Below are positions 17,806-27,781 of a stretch of 60,327 nt of DNA, one piece after another (within the stretch, counting starts at the first letter, position 1; every line of letters begins with the position of its first letter). The stretch spans positions 1 to 60,327 of the forward strand of contig JAFAYQ010000054.1 in assembly GCA_019240215.1 (NCBI GenBank), in the 5' to 3' direction. The notes below the pieces were generated by a model. That model was not told the DNA's origin and did no database searches. It worked only from the letters and a program-made list of their open reading frames with translations. This stretch comes from Actinomycetota bacterium (GTDB lineage: Bacteria; Actinomycetota; Actinomycetes; Streptosporangiales; Streptosporangiaceae). Made by a program: the position numbers and the translations under genes.

Positions 17806-17936
17806 CCAGCCGGTTCGCAGCGAGTCGGGATACGGCGGAACCAAATCCGGTTAACCATCGTCTACAGAGGTACGGTGGTCAAGTGGCCGGATGGGAACTT
17901 GAACGGTACATCCAGGCATAGGCAGACAATTAACTC

Positions 17937-17970
17937 CGTACGAACCAATTTCTTGTACGAGGTTTGTACG
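17937..17970 (+). promoter_or_regulatory. GTACG-containing inverted repeat upstream of DUF2156 gene
   Basis: CGTACGAACC (17937-17946) and GGTTTGTACG (17961-17970) are 9/10 complementary. A third GTACGA occurs at 17955. The cluster lies in the 227-bp gap before the DUF2156 gene, the only sizeable gap in the folate cluster, and looks like a regulator-binding site. The regulator is unknown. Confidence 0.35.
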
Positions 17971-18032
17971 CGAAGGGCGATCGTCCTGACTAACCTCCAA
18001 TTACGTGACACCGGGGCCTGGAAAACTTTCCC

Positions 18033-19856
18033 ATGAGCAATAGCGACACGGCCGCAGCCGTACCGCCGACGGCGGAGGGCGACGACCTCTCCGAGCATCC
18101 CTGGCTGGCTGCCCGCCAGGGCCAGCGGCGCTGGGTGCCGCTCATCGCCAGCCTGCTCTGCCTGCTGATCGGCCTGTCCGACGTGCTCGCGATCTTCTCG
18201 CCCGGGTTCCACGCCCGGCTGCACCGGATCAACTCCTACGTACCGGGGACGCTGTACAACGTCACCCGCAGCGCTGACGTCATCGTCGGCCTGCTGCTGC
18301 TGATGCTGTCGCACGGGCTGCGGCGGCGGAAGCGGCGGGCCTGGCAGGCGGTGCTGGCCCTGCTGGTGCTGGACATCGTCATCCATTTCGTGCACCCGCG
18401 GGCCTGGACCGCGCACCTGCCGACCACGGTGGTGGCGGCCGTGCTGTTCGTGTCGCTGCTGGCCTTCCACCGCGACTTCTACGCGGTCGGTGACCGGCGC
18501 ACCCGCTGGCTGGCGGCCTGGGTGTTCCTCGGGCTGGCGGTGGCCGACATCGCGATCAGCCTCAGCTACCTGTCGGTCAGCCGCCTGGCCAGCAGCTACT
18601 CGTTCCCCACGCGGCTGGTGGATGCGATCGCGGAGCTGTGCGGGGTGACCGGGCACATCCTGTTCACGTCCGACGTCCGGGCCGACACCTATCACGCCAT
18701 GACCACCGCCCTCGGAGTGTTCACGCTGGTGGTCACCGCCTACCTGTTCCTGCGGCCGGCCGAGCCCAAGGCCCGGCTGGCGCCCGCCGACGCCGAGCGC
18801 ATCCGCCAGCTGCTGGCCAAGAACGGCGACCGCGACTCGCTCGGTTACTTCGCGCTGCGCGACGACAAGAGCGTGATCTGGTCCCCGACCGGGAAGGCGT
18901 GCGTCTGCTACCGGGTCGTGTCCGGGGTGATGCTGGCGGGCGGCGACCCGCTCGGCGACCCCGAGGCGTGGCCCGGCGCGATCCAGGAGTTCCTGGACCA
19001 GGCCGCCCGGCACGCCTGGGCCCCGGCCGTGATGGGCTGCAGCGAGCTGGGGGCCGAGGTCTGGGTCCGGGAGGGCGATCTGACCGCGCTCGAGCTCGGT
19101 GACGAGGGCATCGTCAACGTGGCCGACTTCAGCCTGTCCGGGCGCCCGATGCGGAACGTGCGGCAGATGTGCTCGCGGGTGTCCCGGGCCGGCTACACGG
19201 CCGAGGTGCGCCGGGTCGGGGACGTGCCCCGGGAAGAGATCAACGAGATCCTGCGGGTGGCCGACTCCTGGCGCGGCAGCCACACCGAGCGCGGGTTCTC
19301 CATGGCCCTGGGGCGGGTCGGCGCGCCCGGCGACGAGCAGTGCGTGATCGCCACCGCCCACAGTGACGGCGTGCTGCGGGCGGTGCTGCACTTCGTGCCC
19401 TGGGGCGACGACGGGCTGTCGCTGGACCTGATGCGCCGGGACCGCAGCGCCCAGCCGGGCCTCAACGACTTCCTCATCGTGGAGGCGATCAAGGCCGCCG
19501 CCGCGCTCGGCGTGAAGCGCATTTCGTTGAACTTTGCAGTATTCAGGGCCGCGCTGGAACGCGGGGAGAAGATCGGCGCCGGACCGGTGCTGCGCGCCTG
19601 GCGATCTATTTTGCTTTTCCTCAGCAAATGGTTCCAGATCGAATCCTTGTACAAATTCAATGCCAAGTTCCAGCCGGTCTGGCAGCCCCGGTATTTTGTT
19701 TTCCCGAAGGCCAAGGACGCCCCGCGGATCGCGATGGCCGCCCTGGAGGCCGAAGCGTTCCTGGTCTGGCCGACGCTGGAGCCCCGGCGCTGGGCCCGGC
19801 AGCTGGGCCTGGGCCGGGCGCGCCACCGGATACGGCGGGCCATCCGCCGGAGGTGA
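18033..19856 (+). CDS. DUF2156 / MprF-like lipid aminoacyltransferase
   Basis: 607-residue integral membrane protein. Several transmembrane helices lie in the first ~250 residues (WVPLIASLLCLLIGLSDVL, VIVGLLLLMLSHGL, AVLALLVLDIVIHFV, AAVLFVSLLAF, LGVFTLVVTAYLFL). A C-terminal cytoplasmic GNAT-like domain of the phosphatidylglycerol lysyltransferase type follows (GFSMALGRVG, FNAKFQPVWQPRYFVFPKA). MprF/LysX proteins transfer lysine from Lys-tRNA to phosphatidylglycerol; the amino acid used here is not predictable. It interrupts folE-folP; lysS lies 5 kb downstream. Bases 19515-19710 are locally AT-richer. Confidence 0.82.
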   Translation: MSNSDTAAAVPPTAEGDDLSEHPWLAARQGQRRWVPLIASLLCLLIGLSDVLAIFSPGFHARLHRINSYVPGTLYNVTRSADVIVGLLLLMLSHGLRRRKRRAWQAVLALLVLDIVIHFVHPRAWTAHLPTTVVAAVLFVSLLAFHRDFYAVGDRRTRWLAAWVFLGLAVADIAISLSYLSVSRLASSYSFPTRLVDAIAELCGVTGHILFTSDVRADTYHAMTTALGVFTLVVTAYLFLRPAEPKARLAPADAERIRQLLAKNGDRDSLGYFALRDDKSVIWSPTGKACVCYRVVSGVMLAGGDPLGDPEAWPGAIQEFLDQAARHAWAPAVMGCSELGAEVWVREGDLTALELGDEGIVNVADFSLSGRPMRNVRQMCSRVSRAGYTAEVRRVGDVPREEINEILRVADSWRGSHTERGFSMALGRVGAPGDEQCVIATAHSDGVLRAVLHFVPWGDDGLSLDLMRRDRSAQPGLNDFLIVEAIKAAAALGVKRISLNFAVFRAALERGEKIGAGPVLRAWRSILLFLSKWFQIESLYKFNAKFQPVWQPRYFVFPKAKDAPRIAMAALEAEAFLVWPTLEPRRWARQLGLGRARHRIRRAIRRR

Positions 19857-19884
19857 CCACCGGCCGCTCACTAGGCTGGGCCTC

Positions 19885-20808
19885 ATGAGCAGCGACCCGG
19901 CCCCCCGGTACCGGCTGGCCGGGCTCCCGAGCGAGCCGCGCTGCCTGGTCATGGGGGTCGTCAACGTCACCCCGGACTCGTTCTCGGACGGCGGCCAGTG
20001 GCTCGGCACCGAGGCGGCCGTGGCGCACGGGTTCGACCTGGCCGCTCAGGGCGCCGACATCGTCGACGTCGGCGGCGAGTCGACCCGCCCCGGCGCCCAG
20101 CGCATCTCGGCCGAAGAAGAAGTCCGGCGGGTGCTGCCGGTCATCACCGAGCTGGCCCGGGCCGGGGTGCCGGTCAGCGTCGACACCATGCGGGCGTCCG
20201 TGGCCGAGCTGGCCCTGGAGGCGGGAGCGCGCCTGGTCAACGACGTCAGCGGCGGTCTCGCCGACCCGCACATGCCGCGGCTGGTGGCCAAGGCGGCGGT
20301 GCCCTACGTGGTCATGCACTGGCGCGGCCACAGCCACGACATGAACGCCCGGGCGATCTACGGGGACGTGGTCGCCGAGGTCCGCGACGAGCTGCGGCGG
20401 CGGGTCGATGCGGTGGTGGCCGAGGGCGTCGACCCGGCCCTGGTCATCCTCGACCCGGGGCTCGGCTTCAGCAAGCTCAACGACCACAACTGGCAGGTAC
20501 TGGCGGCGCTGCCCGAGATCGCCGCCCTCGGCCCCGCGGCCGGCCGCGTTTGGCCCTTCCCGGTGCTGGTGGGGGCCTCGCGCAAGCGGTTCCTGGGGCG
20601 GCTGCTGGCCGGGCCGGACGGGACCCCGCGGCCGTTCAGCGGGAGCGACGACGCCACCGTGGCCATCACCGCGCTGGCGGCGGCCGCGGGCGCCTGGTGC
20701 GTGCGGGTACACCGGGTCCCGGCCAACGCGGACGCGGTCCGGGTGGCGGCCGCCTGGCAGGCGGCGGAGCCCGCCGGTCCGGGAAGCGGTGGCGATGGAC
20801 CGGATTGA
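19885..20808 (+). CDS. folP: Dihydropteroate synthase
   Basis: Condenses 6-hydroxymethyl-dihydropterin pyrophosphate with p-aminobenzoate; the sulfonamide target. 307 residues with VMGVVNVTPDSFSDGG, DVGGESTRPGAQ, VSVDTMRASV, NDVSGG and LVGASRKRFLGRLL in the expected TIM-barrel order. ATG 19885 lies 28 nt after the DUF2156 gene. Its last 14 nt overlap folBK. Confidence 0.96.
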   Translation: MSSDPAPRYRLAGLPSEPRCLVMGVVNVTPDSFSDGGQWLGTEAAVAHGFDLAAQGADIVDVGGESTRPGAQRISAEEEVRRVLPVITELARAGVPVSVDTMRASVAELALEAGARLVNDVSGGLADPHMPRLVAKAAVPYVVMHWRGHSHDMNARAIYGDVVAEVRDELRRRVDAVVAEGVDPALVILDPGLGFSKLNDHNWQVLAALPEIAALGPAAGRVWPFPVLVGASRKRFLGRLLAGPDGTPRPFSGSDDATVAITALAAAAGAWCVRVHRVPANADAVRVAAAWQAAEPAGPGSGGDGPD

Positions 20809-21652
20809 GCTGCGCGGGCTGCGGGTGCACGGCCGCCACGGGGTGCTGCCGTTCGAGCGCCGGGATGGCCAGAACTTCCTGATCGACGCCCTGCTGAGCG
20901 TGGACACCCGCCCGGCCGCGGCCACCGACGACCTGACGCTGACCGTCGACTACGGCGCCCTGGCCGAACGGCTGGCCGAGATCGTGGCCGGTGAGCCGGT
21001 CCAGCTCATCGAGACGCTGGCGCAGCGGCTGGCCCAGGCCTGCCTGGACGAGGCCGCCGTCCGGCGGGTGCAGATCACCGTGCACAAACCGGACGCGCCG
21101 ATCGCCCGCCCGTTCACCGACGTGGCGGTGACGATCACCCGCGACCGCCCGGTCCCGGTCGTGCTGGCGCTGGGCAGCAACCTGGGCGACCGCCAGCAGC
21201 AGCTGCAGCGGGCGGTGGACGAGCTCGCGGCCACGCCCGGGCTGCGGGTCACCGCCGTCTCGCCGGTCTACGAAACCGACCCGGTCGGCGGCCCCGAGCA
21301 GCCCGACTACCTGAACGCGGTGGTGCTGGCGGTCGCGTCGCGGCCCGCGGCCGAGGTGCTGGACCGGGCGCACGCGATCGAGGCGGCCGCCCGCCGGACC
21401 CGGACCGTGCGCTGGGGGCCGCGCACGCTCGACGTGGACATCATCGCCTACGGCGACGAGCTCAGCGCCGACCCGGTGCTGACGCTGCCGCACCCGCGGG
21501 CCCAGGACCGCGCGTTCGTGCTGGCGCCCTGGCGGGACCTGGACCCGGAGGCCGAACTGCCCGGCCGCGGTCCGGTCGCGGACCTGCTGGCCCAGCTGCC
21601 CGACCAGGGCGTTCGGCGGCGTGATGACGTAACGCTGCGGCAGCCGGCATAG
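20795..21652 (+). CDS. folB-folK: Bifunctional dihydroneopterin aldolase / HPPK
   Basis: Fusion of two consecutive folate enzymes in 285 residues. Residues 1-118 are FolB (IELRGLRVHGRHGVLPFERR, VDYGALAERLAEIV). Residues 119-285 are FolK (LALGSNLGDRQQQLQRAVDEL, VYETDPVGGPEQPDYLNAV, RWGPRTLDVDII, LPHPRAQDRAFVLAP). In relatives these are usually two adjacent genes. Fusion would place aldolase and pyrophosphokinase steps on one chain feeding FolP. Confidence 0.94.
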   Translation: MDRIELRGLRVHGRHGVLPFERRDGQNFLIDALLSVDTRPAAATDDLTLTVDYGALAERLAEIVAGEPVQLIETLAQRLAQACLDEAAVRRVQITVHKPDAPIARPFTDVAVTITRDRPVPVVLALGSNLGDRQQQLQRAVDELAATPGLRVTAVSPVYETDPVGGPEQPDYLNAVVLAVASRPAAEVLDRAHAIEAAARRTRTVRWGPRTLDVDIIAYGDELSADPVLTLPHPRAQDRAFVLAPWRDLDPEAELPGRGPVADLLAQLPDQGVRRRDDVTLRQPA

Positions 21653-21691
21653 CCTTGCTCGCGTGGACGGACAACGCGTGGCGGAGCGCAC

Positions 21692-22180
21692 ATGACCCCG
21701 ACCCGTCTGCGCACCCTGTTGCTGATCACCGTGGCGGTGGCCGCGGTGAGCTGGCTGTTGCTGCGGACCGTGTACTCCTCGCTGCCGTCGTTCCCCTGGA
21801 CCATGCTCCCGGCCCTGGTCATCGCGGGCGGCGGCGAGGCCATCACCGCCCGCGGGCTGCGGGCCCGCATCCTCGGGCAGCCCGGGACCAAGCCGGTGCC
21901 GCCGCTGCAGGTGGCCCGGATGGTGGCGCTGGCCAAGGCCAGCTCGCTGGCGGCGGCGCTGATCGGCGGGGTCGCGGCCGGCTTCGCGGCGGCCGCGGCC
22001 GGTTCGCTGCCGGCCCACGCGGCCGGTCACGACGTGTTCGTGGCCACCTGCACGTTCGGCGGGGCGGTGCTGCTGGCGGCGGCCGCGCTGTACCTGGAGT
22101 ACTGCTGCCGGGTGCCGGACGACCCGGACGCCGCTCGCTACGTGCCCCCGCCCCCGCCCCCGGCTGACCCTTTCCATTGA
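21692..22180 (+). CDS. DUF3180 membrane protein
   Basis: 162 residues with four hydrophobic segments (LLLITVAVAAVSWLLL; FPWTMLPALVIAGGGEAI; KASSLAAALIGGVAAGFAAA; FVATCTFGGAVLLAAAALYL) and a proline-rich end. This gene follows folK in many actinobacteria and is named DUF3180. Function is unknown; cotranscription with the folate genes is likely from the 39-nt spacing. Confidence 0.88.
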   Translation: MTPTRLRTLLLITVAVAAVSWLLLRTVYSSLPSFPWTMLPALVIAGGGEAITARGLRARILGQPGTKPVPPLQVARMVALAKASSLAAALIGGVAAGFAAAAAGSLPAHAAGHDVFVATCTFGGAVLLAAAALYLEYCCRVPDDPDAARYVPPPPPPADPFH

Positions 22181-22192
22181 TTAAAGAGAGCT

Positions 22193-23080
22193 ATGGACGC
22201 TGAACATCCAGCCCGGCTGAAGGTCGGCATCATCGGGCCCGGCCGGGTCGGCGCGGCCCTCGGGGTCGCCCTGACCCGGGCCGGTCACGAGGTCGTGGCG
22301 GTCGCCGCGGTCTCCGACACCTCGGTCGGCCGCGCCCGCGAGCACTTCCCGCGGGCGGCCCTGGCCGAGCCGGCCGGGGTGGTCGAGGCGGCCGACCTGG
22401 TGCTGCTCACGGTGCCCGACGACGCGCTCGCGGGCCTGGTCAACGGCCTGGTGACGCTGGGCGCGCCGGTCGCCGGGCGGCTGCTGGCCCACACCAGCGG
22501 CCGGTACGGGATCTCGGTGCTGGAGGCGGCCACCCGGCAGGGCGCGCTGCCGCTGGCCCTGCACCCGGTCATGACGTTCACCGGCCGCAGCGATGACCGG
22601 CAGCGGCTGCGCGGCATCAGCTACGGCATCACCACCCTCGAGCAGCTCCGGCCGGTGGCCGAGGTGCTGGTCATCGAGATGGACGGGGAGCCGGTGTTCA
22701 TCGCCGAAGAGCACCGCGATCTCTACCACGCGGCCCTCGCCAGCGCCGCCAACCACCTGGTCACGCTGGTCACCGAGGCGTGCGACCTGCTGCAGGCGGC
22801 CGGGGCGGCCAGCCCGGCCCGGATGCTCAGCCCGCTGCTGTACGCCGCCCTCGACAACGCGCTGCGGCTGGGCGACGCGGGCCTGACCGGGCCGGTCGCC
22901 CGGGGCGACGCCGGGACCGTGGCCGGGCACCTGGCCGCCCTGCGCGACGCCGCGCCGGAGGCGCTGGCCGTGTACGTGGCGCTGGCCCGGCTGACCGCCG
23001 ACCGGGCGCTGGCGGCCGGGCTGCTGTCCCCACCCGACGCCGAACGGCTGCTCGACGTGCTGGCCGGGGCGGACCGGTGA
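22193..23080 (+). CDS. Rossmann-like/DUF2520 oxidoreductase-type protein
   Basis: 295 residues. An N-terminal NAD(P)-binding Rossmann motif ([17 protein letters not shown]) is followed by a DUF2520 helical domain ([20 protein letters not shown]), an architecture like ketopantoate or pyrroline-5-carboxylate reductases. Its fixed position directly before panC, with a GTGA overlap, suggests a link to pantothenate synthesis, perhaps ketopantoate reduction (inference). No experimental assignment is known to me. Confidence 0.85.
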   Translation: MDAEHPARLKVGIIGPGRVGAALGVALTRAGHEVVAVAAVSDTSVGRAREHFPRAALAEPAGVVEAADLVLLTVPDDALAGLVNGLVTLGAPVAGRLLAHTSGRYGISVLEAATRQGALPLALHPVMTFTGRSDDRQRLRGISYGITTLEQLRPVAEVLVIEMDGEPVFIAEEHRDLYHAALASAANHLVTLVTEACDLLQAAGAASPARMLSPLLYAALDNALRLGDAGLTGPVARGDAGTVAGHLAALRDAAPEALAVYVALARLTADRALAAGLLSPPDAERLLDVLAGADR

Positions 23081-23940
23081 CCGGCGTAGCCACCACCCGA
23101 GCTGAGTTGGCGGCGGCCCGGGCTGGGCTCAGCGCCCCCGTGGTGCTGGTGCCGACGATGGGCGCCCTGCATTCCGGTCACCGAAGCTTGCTGCAGCAGG
23201 CGTCCGAAATTGCCGGTACGTCGGGCTCGGTGGTGGTGACGATCTTCGTCAACCCCCGCCAGTTCGGGCCCAACGAGGATCTCGACCGCTACCCGCGCAC
23301 GCTCGACGACGATCTCGCCCTGTGCGCCGAGGAGGGCGTGGCGCTGGTGTTCGCGCCCGCCGTGCGCGAGATCTACCCGGCCGACCCGCTGGTGACCGTC
23401 GACCCCGGGCCGGCCGGCCAGGTGCTGGAGGGCGAGTTCCGGCCCGGCTTCTTCGGCGGCGTGCTGACCGTCGTGCTCAAGCTGTTCGCGCTGACCCGGC
23501 CGGACGTGGCCGTGTTCGGCCAGAAGGACGCCCAGCAGCTGGCCCTGGTCCGGCAGATGTCGGCCGATTTCAACCTGGGCGTCGAGGTGATACCGGTGCC
23601 GACCTTTCGCGACCCGGACGGGCTGGCCGCCTCCAGCCGCAACCGGTATCTGTCGGGCGCCGAGCGGGCGGTGGCGCTGACCCTGCCGACCGCGCTGCAG
23701 GCCGGTCTGGCCGAGGCCAAGGAGGGGCCGCTGGCGGTGCTGGCGGCCGCCCGGGCGTTGCTCGACCCGGCGCCGCTCGTGCTCGACTACCTGGCCCTGG
23801 TCGACGCGCAGACGTTCGCGCCGGCCGGGGCGGCCTTCACCGGGACGGCGCTGCTGCTGGTGGCGGCCCGGGTCGGCAGCACGCGGCTGATCGACAACGT
23901 CATCGTCGGGTTCGGGGATTCGGTGGAGCGAGGTAACTGA
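23077..23940 (+). CDS. panC: Pantothenate synthetase
   Basis: ATP-dependent ligase joining pantoate and beta-alanine. 287 residues with [17 protein letters not shown] (HxGH nucleotide motif), [29 protein letters not shown] and [19 protein letters not shown] 23077 overlaps the DUF2520 stop, and its TGA overlaps the coaX ATG, so panD (the beta-alanine source) is not at its usual place between them. Confidence 0.96.
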   Translation: MTGVATTRAELAAARAGLSAPVVLVPTMGALHSGHRSLLQQASEIAGTSGSVVVTIFVNPRQFGPNEDLDRYPRTLDDDLALCAEEGVALVFAPAVREIYPADPLVTVDPGPAGQVLEGEFRPGFFGGVLTVVLKLFALTRPDVAVFGQKDAQQLALVRQMSADFNLGVEVIPVPTFRDPDGLAASSRNRYLSGAERAVALTLPTALQAGLAEAKEGPLAVLAAARALLDPAPLVLDYLALVDAQTFAPAGAAFTGTALLLVAARVGSTRLIDNVIVGFGDSVERGN

Positions 23941-24779
23941 TGCTGCTGGCGATCGACGTGGGCAACACCAACACGGTGCTCGGCATCTTCGACGGCGAGC
24001 AGGTCATCGAGCACTGGCGGATCGCCACCGTGCCCGACCGGACGGCCGACGAGATCGCGGTGGTGCTGCGCGGCCTGCTCGAACAGAGCCCGGTCATCAA
24101 GGAGCAGGTCGACGGGGGCGGCGACGGCATCTCCGGAATCGCGCTGTGCTCGACGGTGCCGTCCGTTCTGCACGAGATGCGGGAGATGTGCCGCCGCTAC
24201 TACCGCGAGATCCCAGCGGTCATCGTGGAGCCGGGCGTCAAGACCGGGGTGCCGGTGCGGATGGACAACCCCAAAGAGGTCGGCAGCGACCGCATCATGA
24301 ACTCGCTGGCGGCCGTGCACCTGTTCGGCGGCCCCGCCATCGTGGTCGACTTCGGCACCTCGACCAACTTCGACGCGGTCAGCGCCCGCGGCGAGTTCGT
24401 GGGCGGGGCGCTGGCGCCCGGCATCGAGATCTCGGTCGACGCGCTGTCCCGGCGGGCCGCCCAGCTGCTCAAGGTCGAGCTGACCCGGCCGCCCCGGGTG
24501 GTCGGCAAGAACACGGTCGAGGCACTGCAGTCGGGGATCGTCTACGGGTTCGCCGGCCAGGTCGAGGGCATCGCCCGGCGGATGGCCCGCGAGCTGGCGC
24601 CCGAGAACCCGGACGCGGTCACGATCATCGCCACCGGCGGCCTCGCCCCGCTGGTCATCAACGAGGTCAGCGTCATCGACGCGCACGAGCCGTGGCTGAC
24701 CCTGATCGGGCTGCGGCTGGTGTTCGAGCGCAACACGGCCCCGGAAATCGGTGTGCCCGCCACTGACCGGCCCCGGTAG
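23940..24779 (+). CDS. coaX: Type III pantothenate kinase
   Basis: First committed step of coenzyme A synthesis, phosphorylating pantothenate; the type III enzyme is monovalent-cation dependent and not feedback inhibited by CoA. 279 residues with [53 protein letters not shown] and [11 protein letters not shown], the ASKHA-fold signatures. Coupled to panC by a one-base overlap. Confidence 0.95.
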   Translation: MLLAIDVGNTNTVLGIFDGEQVIEHWRIATVPDRTADEIAVVLRGLLEQSPVIKEQVDGGGDGISGIALCSTVPSVLHEMREMCRRYYREIPAVIVEPGVKTGVPVRMDNPKEVGSDRIMNSLAAVHLFGGPAIVVDFGTSTNFDAVSARGEFVGGALAPGIEISVDALSRRAAQLLKVELTRPPRVVGKNTVEALQSGIVYGFAGQVEGIARRMARELAPENPDAVTIIATGGLAPLVINEVSVIDAHEPWLTLIGLRLVFERNTAPEIGVPATDRPR

Positions 24780-24789
24780 CCTCATCCAG

Positions 24790-26316
24790 GTGAGCGACAA
24801 CGACCCCGCCGGCGCCCCCGCGGGCCCCGGCCCCACCGACGACCGTGACCTCCCGGAGCAGATGCGGGTCCGGATGGCCAAGCGGGAGGCGCTGCTGGCC
24901 GAGGGCCGCGACCCCTACCCGGTCGGCTACCCGCGCACGGCGACGATCGCCGAGGTCCGGTCCCGGTACGAGGGGCTGCCGCCCGACACCTCCACCGGCG
25001 ACGAGGTCGCGGTGGCCGGGCGGGTCATGCTGTACCGCACCGGTGGCAAGCTGTGCTTCGCCACCCTCCGCGACGGCACCGGCGACCTGCAGGTCATGGT
25101 CTCGCTGGCCAAGGTCGGGGCGGAGGCGCTGGCCGCCTGGAAGCGCGACGTCGACCTCGGCGACCAGGTCGGCGTGCGCGGTGAGGTGATCACCTCCCGC
25201 AGCGGCGAGCTGTCGGTGCTGGCCGACGAGTTCGCGGTCATCGGCAAGAGCCTGCGGCCGCTGCCGGAGAAGCACAAGGGGCTGAGCGACGCCGAGTCGC
25301 GGGTCCGGCAGCGCTACCTCGACCTGATCATCAACCCCGAGGCCCGGCGGCTGGCCCGGCTGCGCAGCGACGTGGTCTGGTCGCTGCGGGACCAGATGCA
25401 CGACCGCGGCTTCCTGGAGGTGGAGACGCCGGTCCTGCAGGCCATCCACGGCGGGGCCAACGCGCGGCCGTTCATCACCCACGGCAACGCCTACGACAGC
25501 GAGCTGTACCTGCGCATCGCGCTCGAGCTGTACCTCAAGCGGCTGATCGTGGGCGGCATCGAGAACGTCTTCGAGATCGGCCGGGTGTTCCGCAACGAGG
25601 GGGTCGACGCGACCCACAACCCCGAGTTCACCATGCTCGAGGCCTACCAGGCCTACGGCGACTACGACACGATGGCCACGCTGACCCGGGAGCTGATCCA
25701 GGGCGCCGCCCGGCACGCGCTCGGTAGCACCGTGCTGCAACGGGCCGACGGCACCGAGACCGACATCGGCGGCGAGTGGCGCTCGGTGCCGGTCTACGCG
25801 GCGGTCTCGGCCGCCCTGGGCGAGGAGATCACCCCCGACTCCAGCCTCGAGGCCCTGCGCAAGCTGAGTGCGGCCGCCGACGTCCCCCTGGAGCCGGGCT
25901 GGAACCACGGGCAGGTCGTGCTGGAGATGTACGAACGGCTGGTGGAGAAGCAGACCGTCGAGCCCACGTTCTACCGCGACTTCCCGGTCGAGGTTTCGCC
26001 GTTGACGCGAGCCCATCGTGACGACCCGCGGCTGGCCGAGCGCTGGGACCTGGTCGCGTTCGGGGCCGAGCTCGGCACCGCCTACTCGGAGCTGGCCGAC
26101 CCGGTCGAGCAGCGCAAGCGGCTGACCGCCCAGTCGCTGCTGGCGGCGGGCGGCGACCCGGAGGCGATGTCGCTCGACGAGGACTTCCTGCGGGCGCTGG
26201 AGTACGGCATGCCGCCGACCGGGGGGGTCGGGGTGGGGGTGGACCGGATCCTCATCATGTTCACCGGGCAGTCGATCCGGGACACGGTGCTGTTCCCGTT
26301 CGTCAAGCCGGAGTAG
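24790..26316 (+). CDS. lysS: Lysyl-tRNA synthetase (class II)
   Basis: 508-residue enzyme charging tRNA-Lys. An N-terminal OB-fold anticodon-binding domain ([20 protein letters not shown]) is followed by the class II core: motif 1 [10 protein letters not shown], motif 2 [20 protein letters not shown] and motif 3 [18 protein letters not shown] 24790 is chosen 10 nt after coaX; an in-frame ATG at 24751 would overlap coaX and add 13 non-conserved residues. lysS-lsr2-clpC neighbourhood is typical of actinobacteria, here interrupted by three genes. Confidence 0.95.
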   Translation: MSDNDPAGAPAGPGPTDDRDLPEQMRVRMAKREALLAEGRDPYPVGYPRTATIAEVRSRYEGLPPDTSTGDEVAVAGRVMLYRTGGKLCFATLRDGTGDLQVMVSLAKVGAEALAAWKRDVDLGDQVGVRGEVITSRSGELSVLADEFAVIGKSLRPLPEKHKGLSDAESRVRQRYLDLIINPEARRLARLRSDVVWSLRDQMHDRGFLEVETPVLQAIHGGANARPFITHGNAYDSELYLRIALELYLKRLIVGGIENVFEIGRVFRNEGVDATHNPEFTMLEAYQAYGDYDTMATLTRELIQGAARHALGSTVLQRADGTETDIGGEWRSVPVYAAVSAALGEEITPDSSLEALRKLSAAADVPLEPGWNHGQVVLEMYERLVEKQTVEPTFYRDFPVEVSPLTRAHRDDPRLAERWDLVAFGAELGTAYSELADPVEQRKRLTAQSLLAAGGDPEAMSLDEDFLRALEYGMPPTGGVGVGVDRILIMFTGQSIRDTVLFPFVKPE

Positions 26317-26439
26317 CCCGGGCTCCGCTCCGCTCCGCTCCTCTCTCTCCTCTCCGCTCCTCTCCGCGACCGCGCAACACTCCAGCCCCACGAGTCACAC
26401 GCGGCACTTGAGGGTGCGGTCGTCCCAGCCCCGGTTTCG

Positions 26440-26478
26440 CTGGAGCGAAGTCAGGGATTATCCCTGACTTCGCTCCAG
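26440..26478. terminator. Strong hairpin between convergent lysS and NlpC/P60 genes
   Basis: A perfect 18-bp inverted repeat (arm CTGGAGCGAAGTCAGGGA) with a TTA loop lies in the 284-bp gap between two convergent genes. It has no T-tract, so it is a candidate bidirectional terminator. A pure-pyrimidine-rich stretch (26325-26367, CTC/CTCC repeats) precedes it. Nothing else is evident in the gap. Confidence 0.6.
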
Positions 26479-26600
26479 TACGCCGTACGAGCCGGGGCTC
26501 CCGGGGTGTGGGACCTGAGGGGTGGGCGAGGTGCGTCAAGTGCACACCGATGGCCGGGCGGCCGGACCGGGCTGGCTGGGCCGGGCTAGCTGAGGCGGGG

Positions 26601-27641
26601 CTAGCTGGGGCGGACGGCGCCTACGTAGATACTCCAGTCGATCTTCTGGACCATCACGTCCTGGCCGAACGAGGGGGCGTCCACCATCAGGCCGTCACCC
26701 AGGTAGAGGCCGACGTGGCTGATGTCGGCGTAGAAGAACACCATGTCGCCGGGCTGGAGCTGGTCGCGGGAGATGTGGGTGCCCTCGTCCCACTGGTCGC
26801 CCGTGTAGTGGTCGAGCTGGATGCCCTCTTGCGCGTAGGCCCACATGACCAGGCCGGAGCAGTCGAATTCGCTCGGGCCGGCCGCGCCCCAGATGTAGGG
26901 GTCACCGCGGCGGCTGAGGGCCGCGTTCAGCGCCCGGACGCCCACGCTGTTGCCCCCCGGGATGGTGATGTTGGGGTAGCTGCCGGTCTTGTTGAAGACC
27001 GCCATCGCCTGGGTCATGGTCGAGCTGTTGACCTTGTTGATCTCGGACTGGATCTGCTTGGTCTTCGCGGTCATGGAGGTTTCCAGCGCGGTGACCTTGG
27101 CGATCTGCTGCTGGGCGGTCTGGTTGGCGCGCTTGTCGGTCGTCTCCGCCCGCTGCAGCTGCGCTTCCCGTTCCCCGTTGGTCTGATCCAGCTGCTGCAT
27201 GATCGAAGCCTGGTTCAGGTACTGGTCCGGGTTGGTGGCGCTGAGGATCTGCAGCACCGGGTCGTAGCCGGCGTTCTCGTAGCTGGCCGCCGCCAGCCGG
27301 CCGACCGCGGCCTGGCTGACCTTGAGGGCGGCGCCGTCGGTGGCCGCCTCCTGCTTGGCCTTGGCGGCCGCGGTCCTGGCCGACGAGAGCTCGACCCGGA
27401 GGCCGTCGTACTGCTCGCTGAGCGCGTTGATCTGGTACGTGAGCTGCTTGGCCTGGGCCAGCAGGGTGTCCAGCGACGGCGACCGGGCCGCGTCGCTGGA
27501 GGCAGCCGGCAGCAGCAGGGCGGCGGCGGTGGCCGTGCCGGTGACCAGCGCCGCGGCCCGCCAGGAGCGGGACGCGGTGGTCCTCACCCGTTTGGGCGAG
27601 AATCTCCGGGTGCTCTGCACACCGTCGGCTGAACGCCGCAC
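26601..27641 (-). CDS. Secreted NlpC/P60 peptidoglycan endopeptidase
   Basis: 346 residues. An N-terminal signal sequence (SWRAAALVTGTATAAALLLPAA) leads into a coiled-coil domain (about 55-215) and a C-terminal NlpC/P60 domain with catalytic Cys261 (FDCSGLVMWAYAQEG) and His in SHVGLYLGDGLMVDAP. GTG 27641 is chosen because AGAGGAGAG lies just upstream; the ATG at 27659 has no ribosome binding site. It is a paralogue of the 7.3-kb hydrolase, sharing YTGDQWDEG and the same architecture. Confidence 0.88.
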   Translation of the reverse strand: MRRSADGVQSTRRFSPKRVRTTASRSWRAAALVTGTATAAALLLPAASSDAARSPSLDTLLAQAKQLTYQINALSEQYDGLRVELSSARTAAAKAKQEAATDGAALKVSQAAVGRLAAASYENAGYDPVLQILSATNPDQYLNQASIMQQLDQTNGEREAQLQRAETTDKRANQTAQQQIAKVTALETSMTAKTKQIQSEINKVNSSTMTQAMAVFNKTGSYPNITIPGGNSVGVRALNAALSRRGDPYIWGAAGPSEFDCSGLVMWAYAQEGIQLDHYTGDQWDEGTHISRDQLQPGDMVFFYADISHVGLYLGDGLMVDAPSFGQDVMVQKIDWSIYVGAVRPS

Positions 27642-27706
27642 AGAAGCTCTCCTCTGCATTAACTGTCTGGGGCTGCAGCGAAAAAAGATATTGGATGGTT
27701 GAACGG

Positions 27707-27781
27707 TGCGCGGCCTGAACCGCGCAACTGTTGCCGTGTTTTTAGACACGCCGACAATTGCGGTCAAGCCGGACCGCAATT
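27707..27781. promoter_or_regulatory. Three consecutive hairpins in a divergent intergenic region
   Basis: Three inverted repeats, each with a 6-nt loop, stand in a row: TGCGCGG/CCGCGCA (27707-27726), CGTGT/ACACG (27735-27750) and AATTGCGGTC/GACCGCAATT (27756-27781). They fill most of the gap between the NlpC/P60 gene and argA. They could form a structured leader of the NlpC/P60 mRNA or multiple operators. No known riboswitch class is recognised. Confidence 0.5.
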
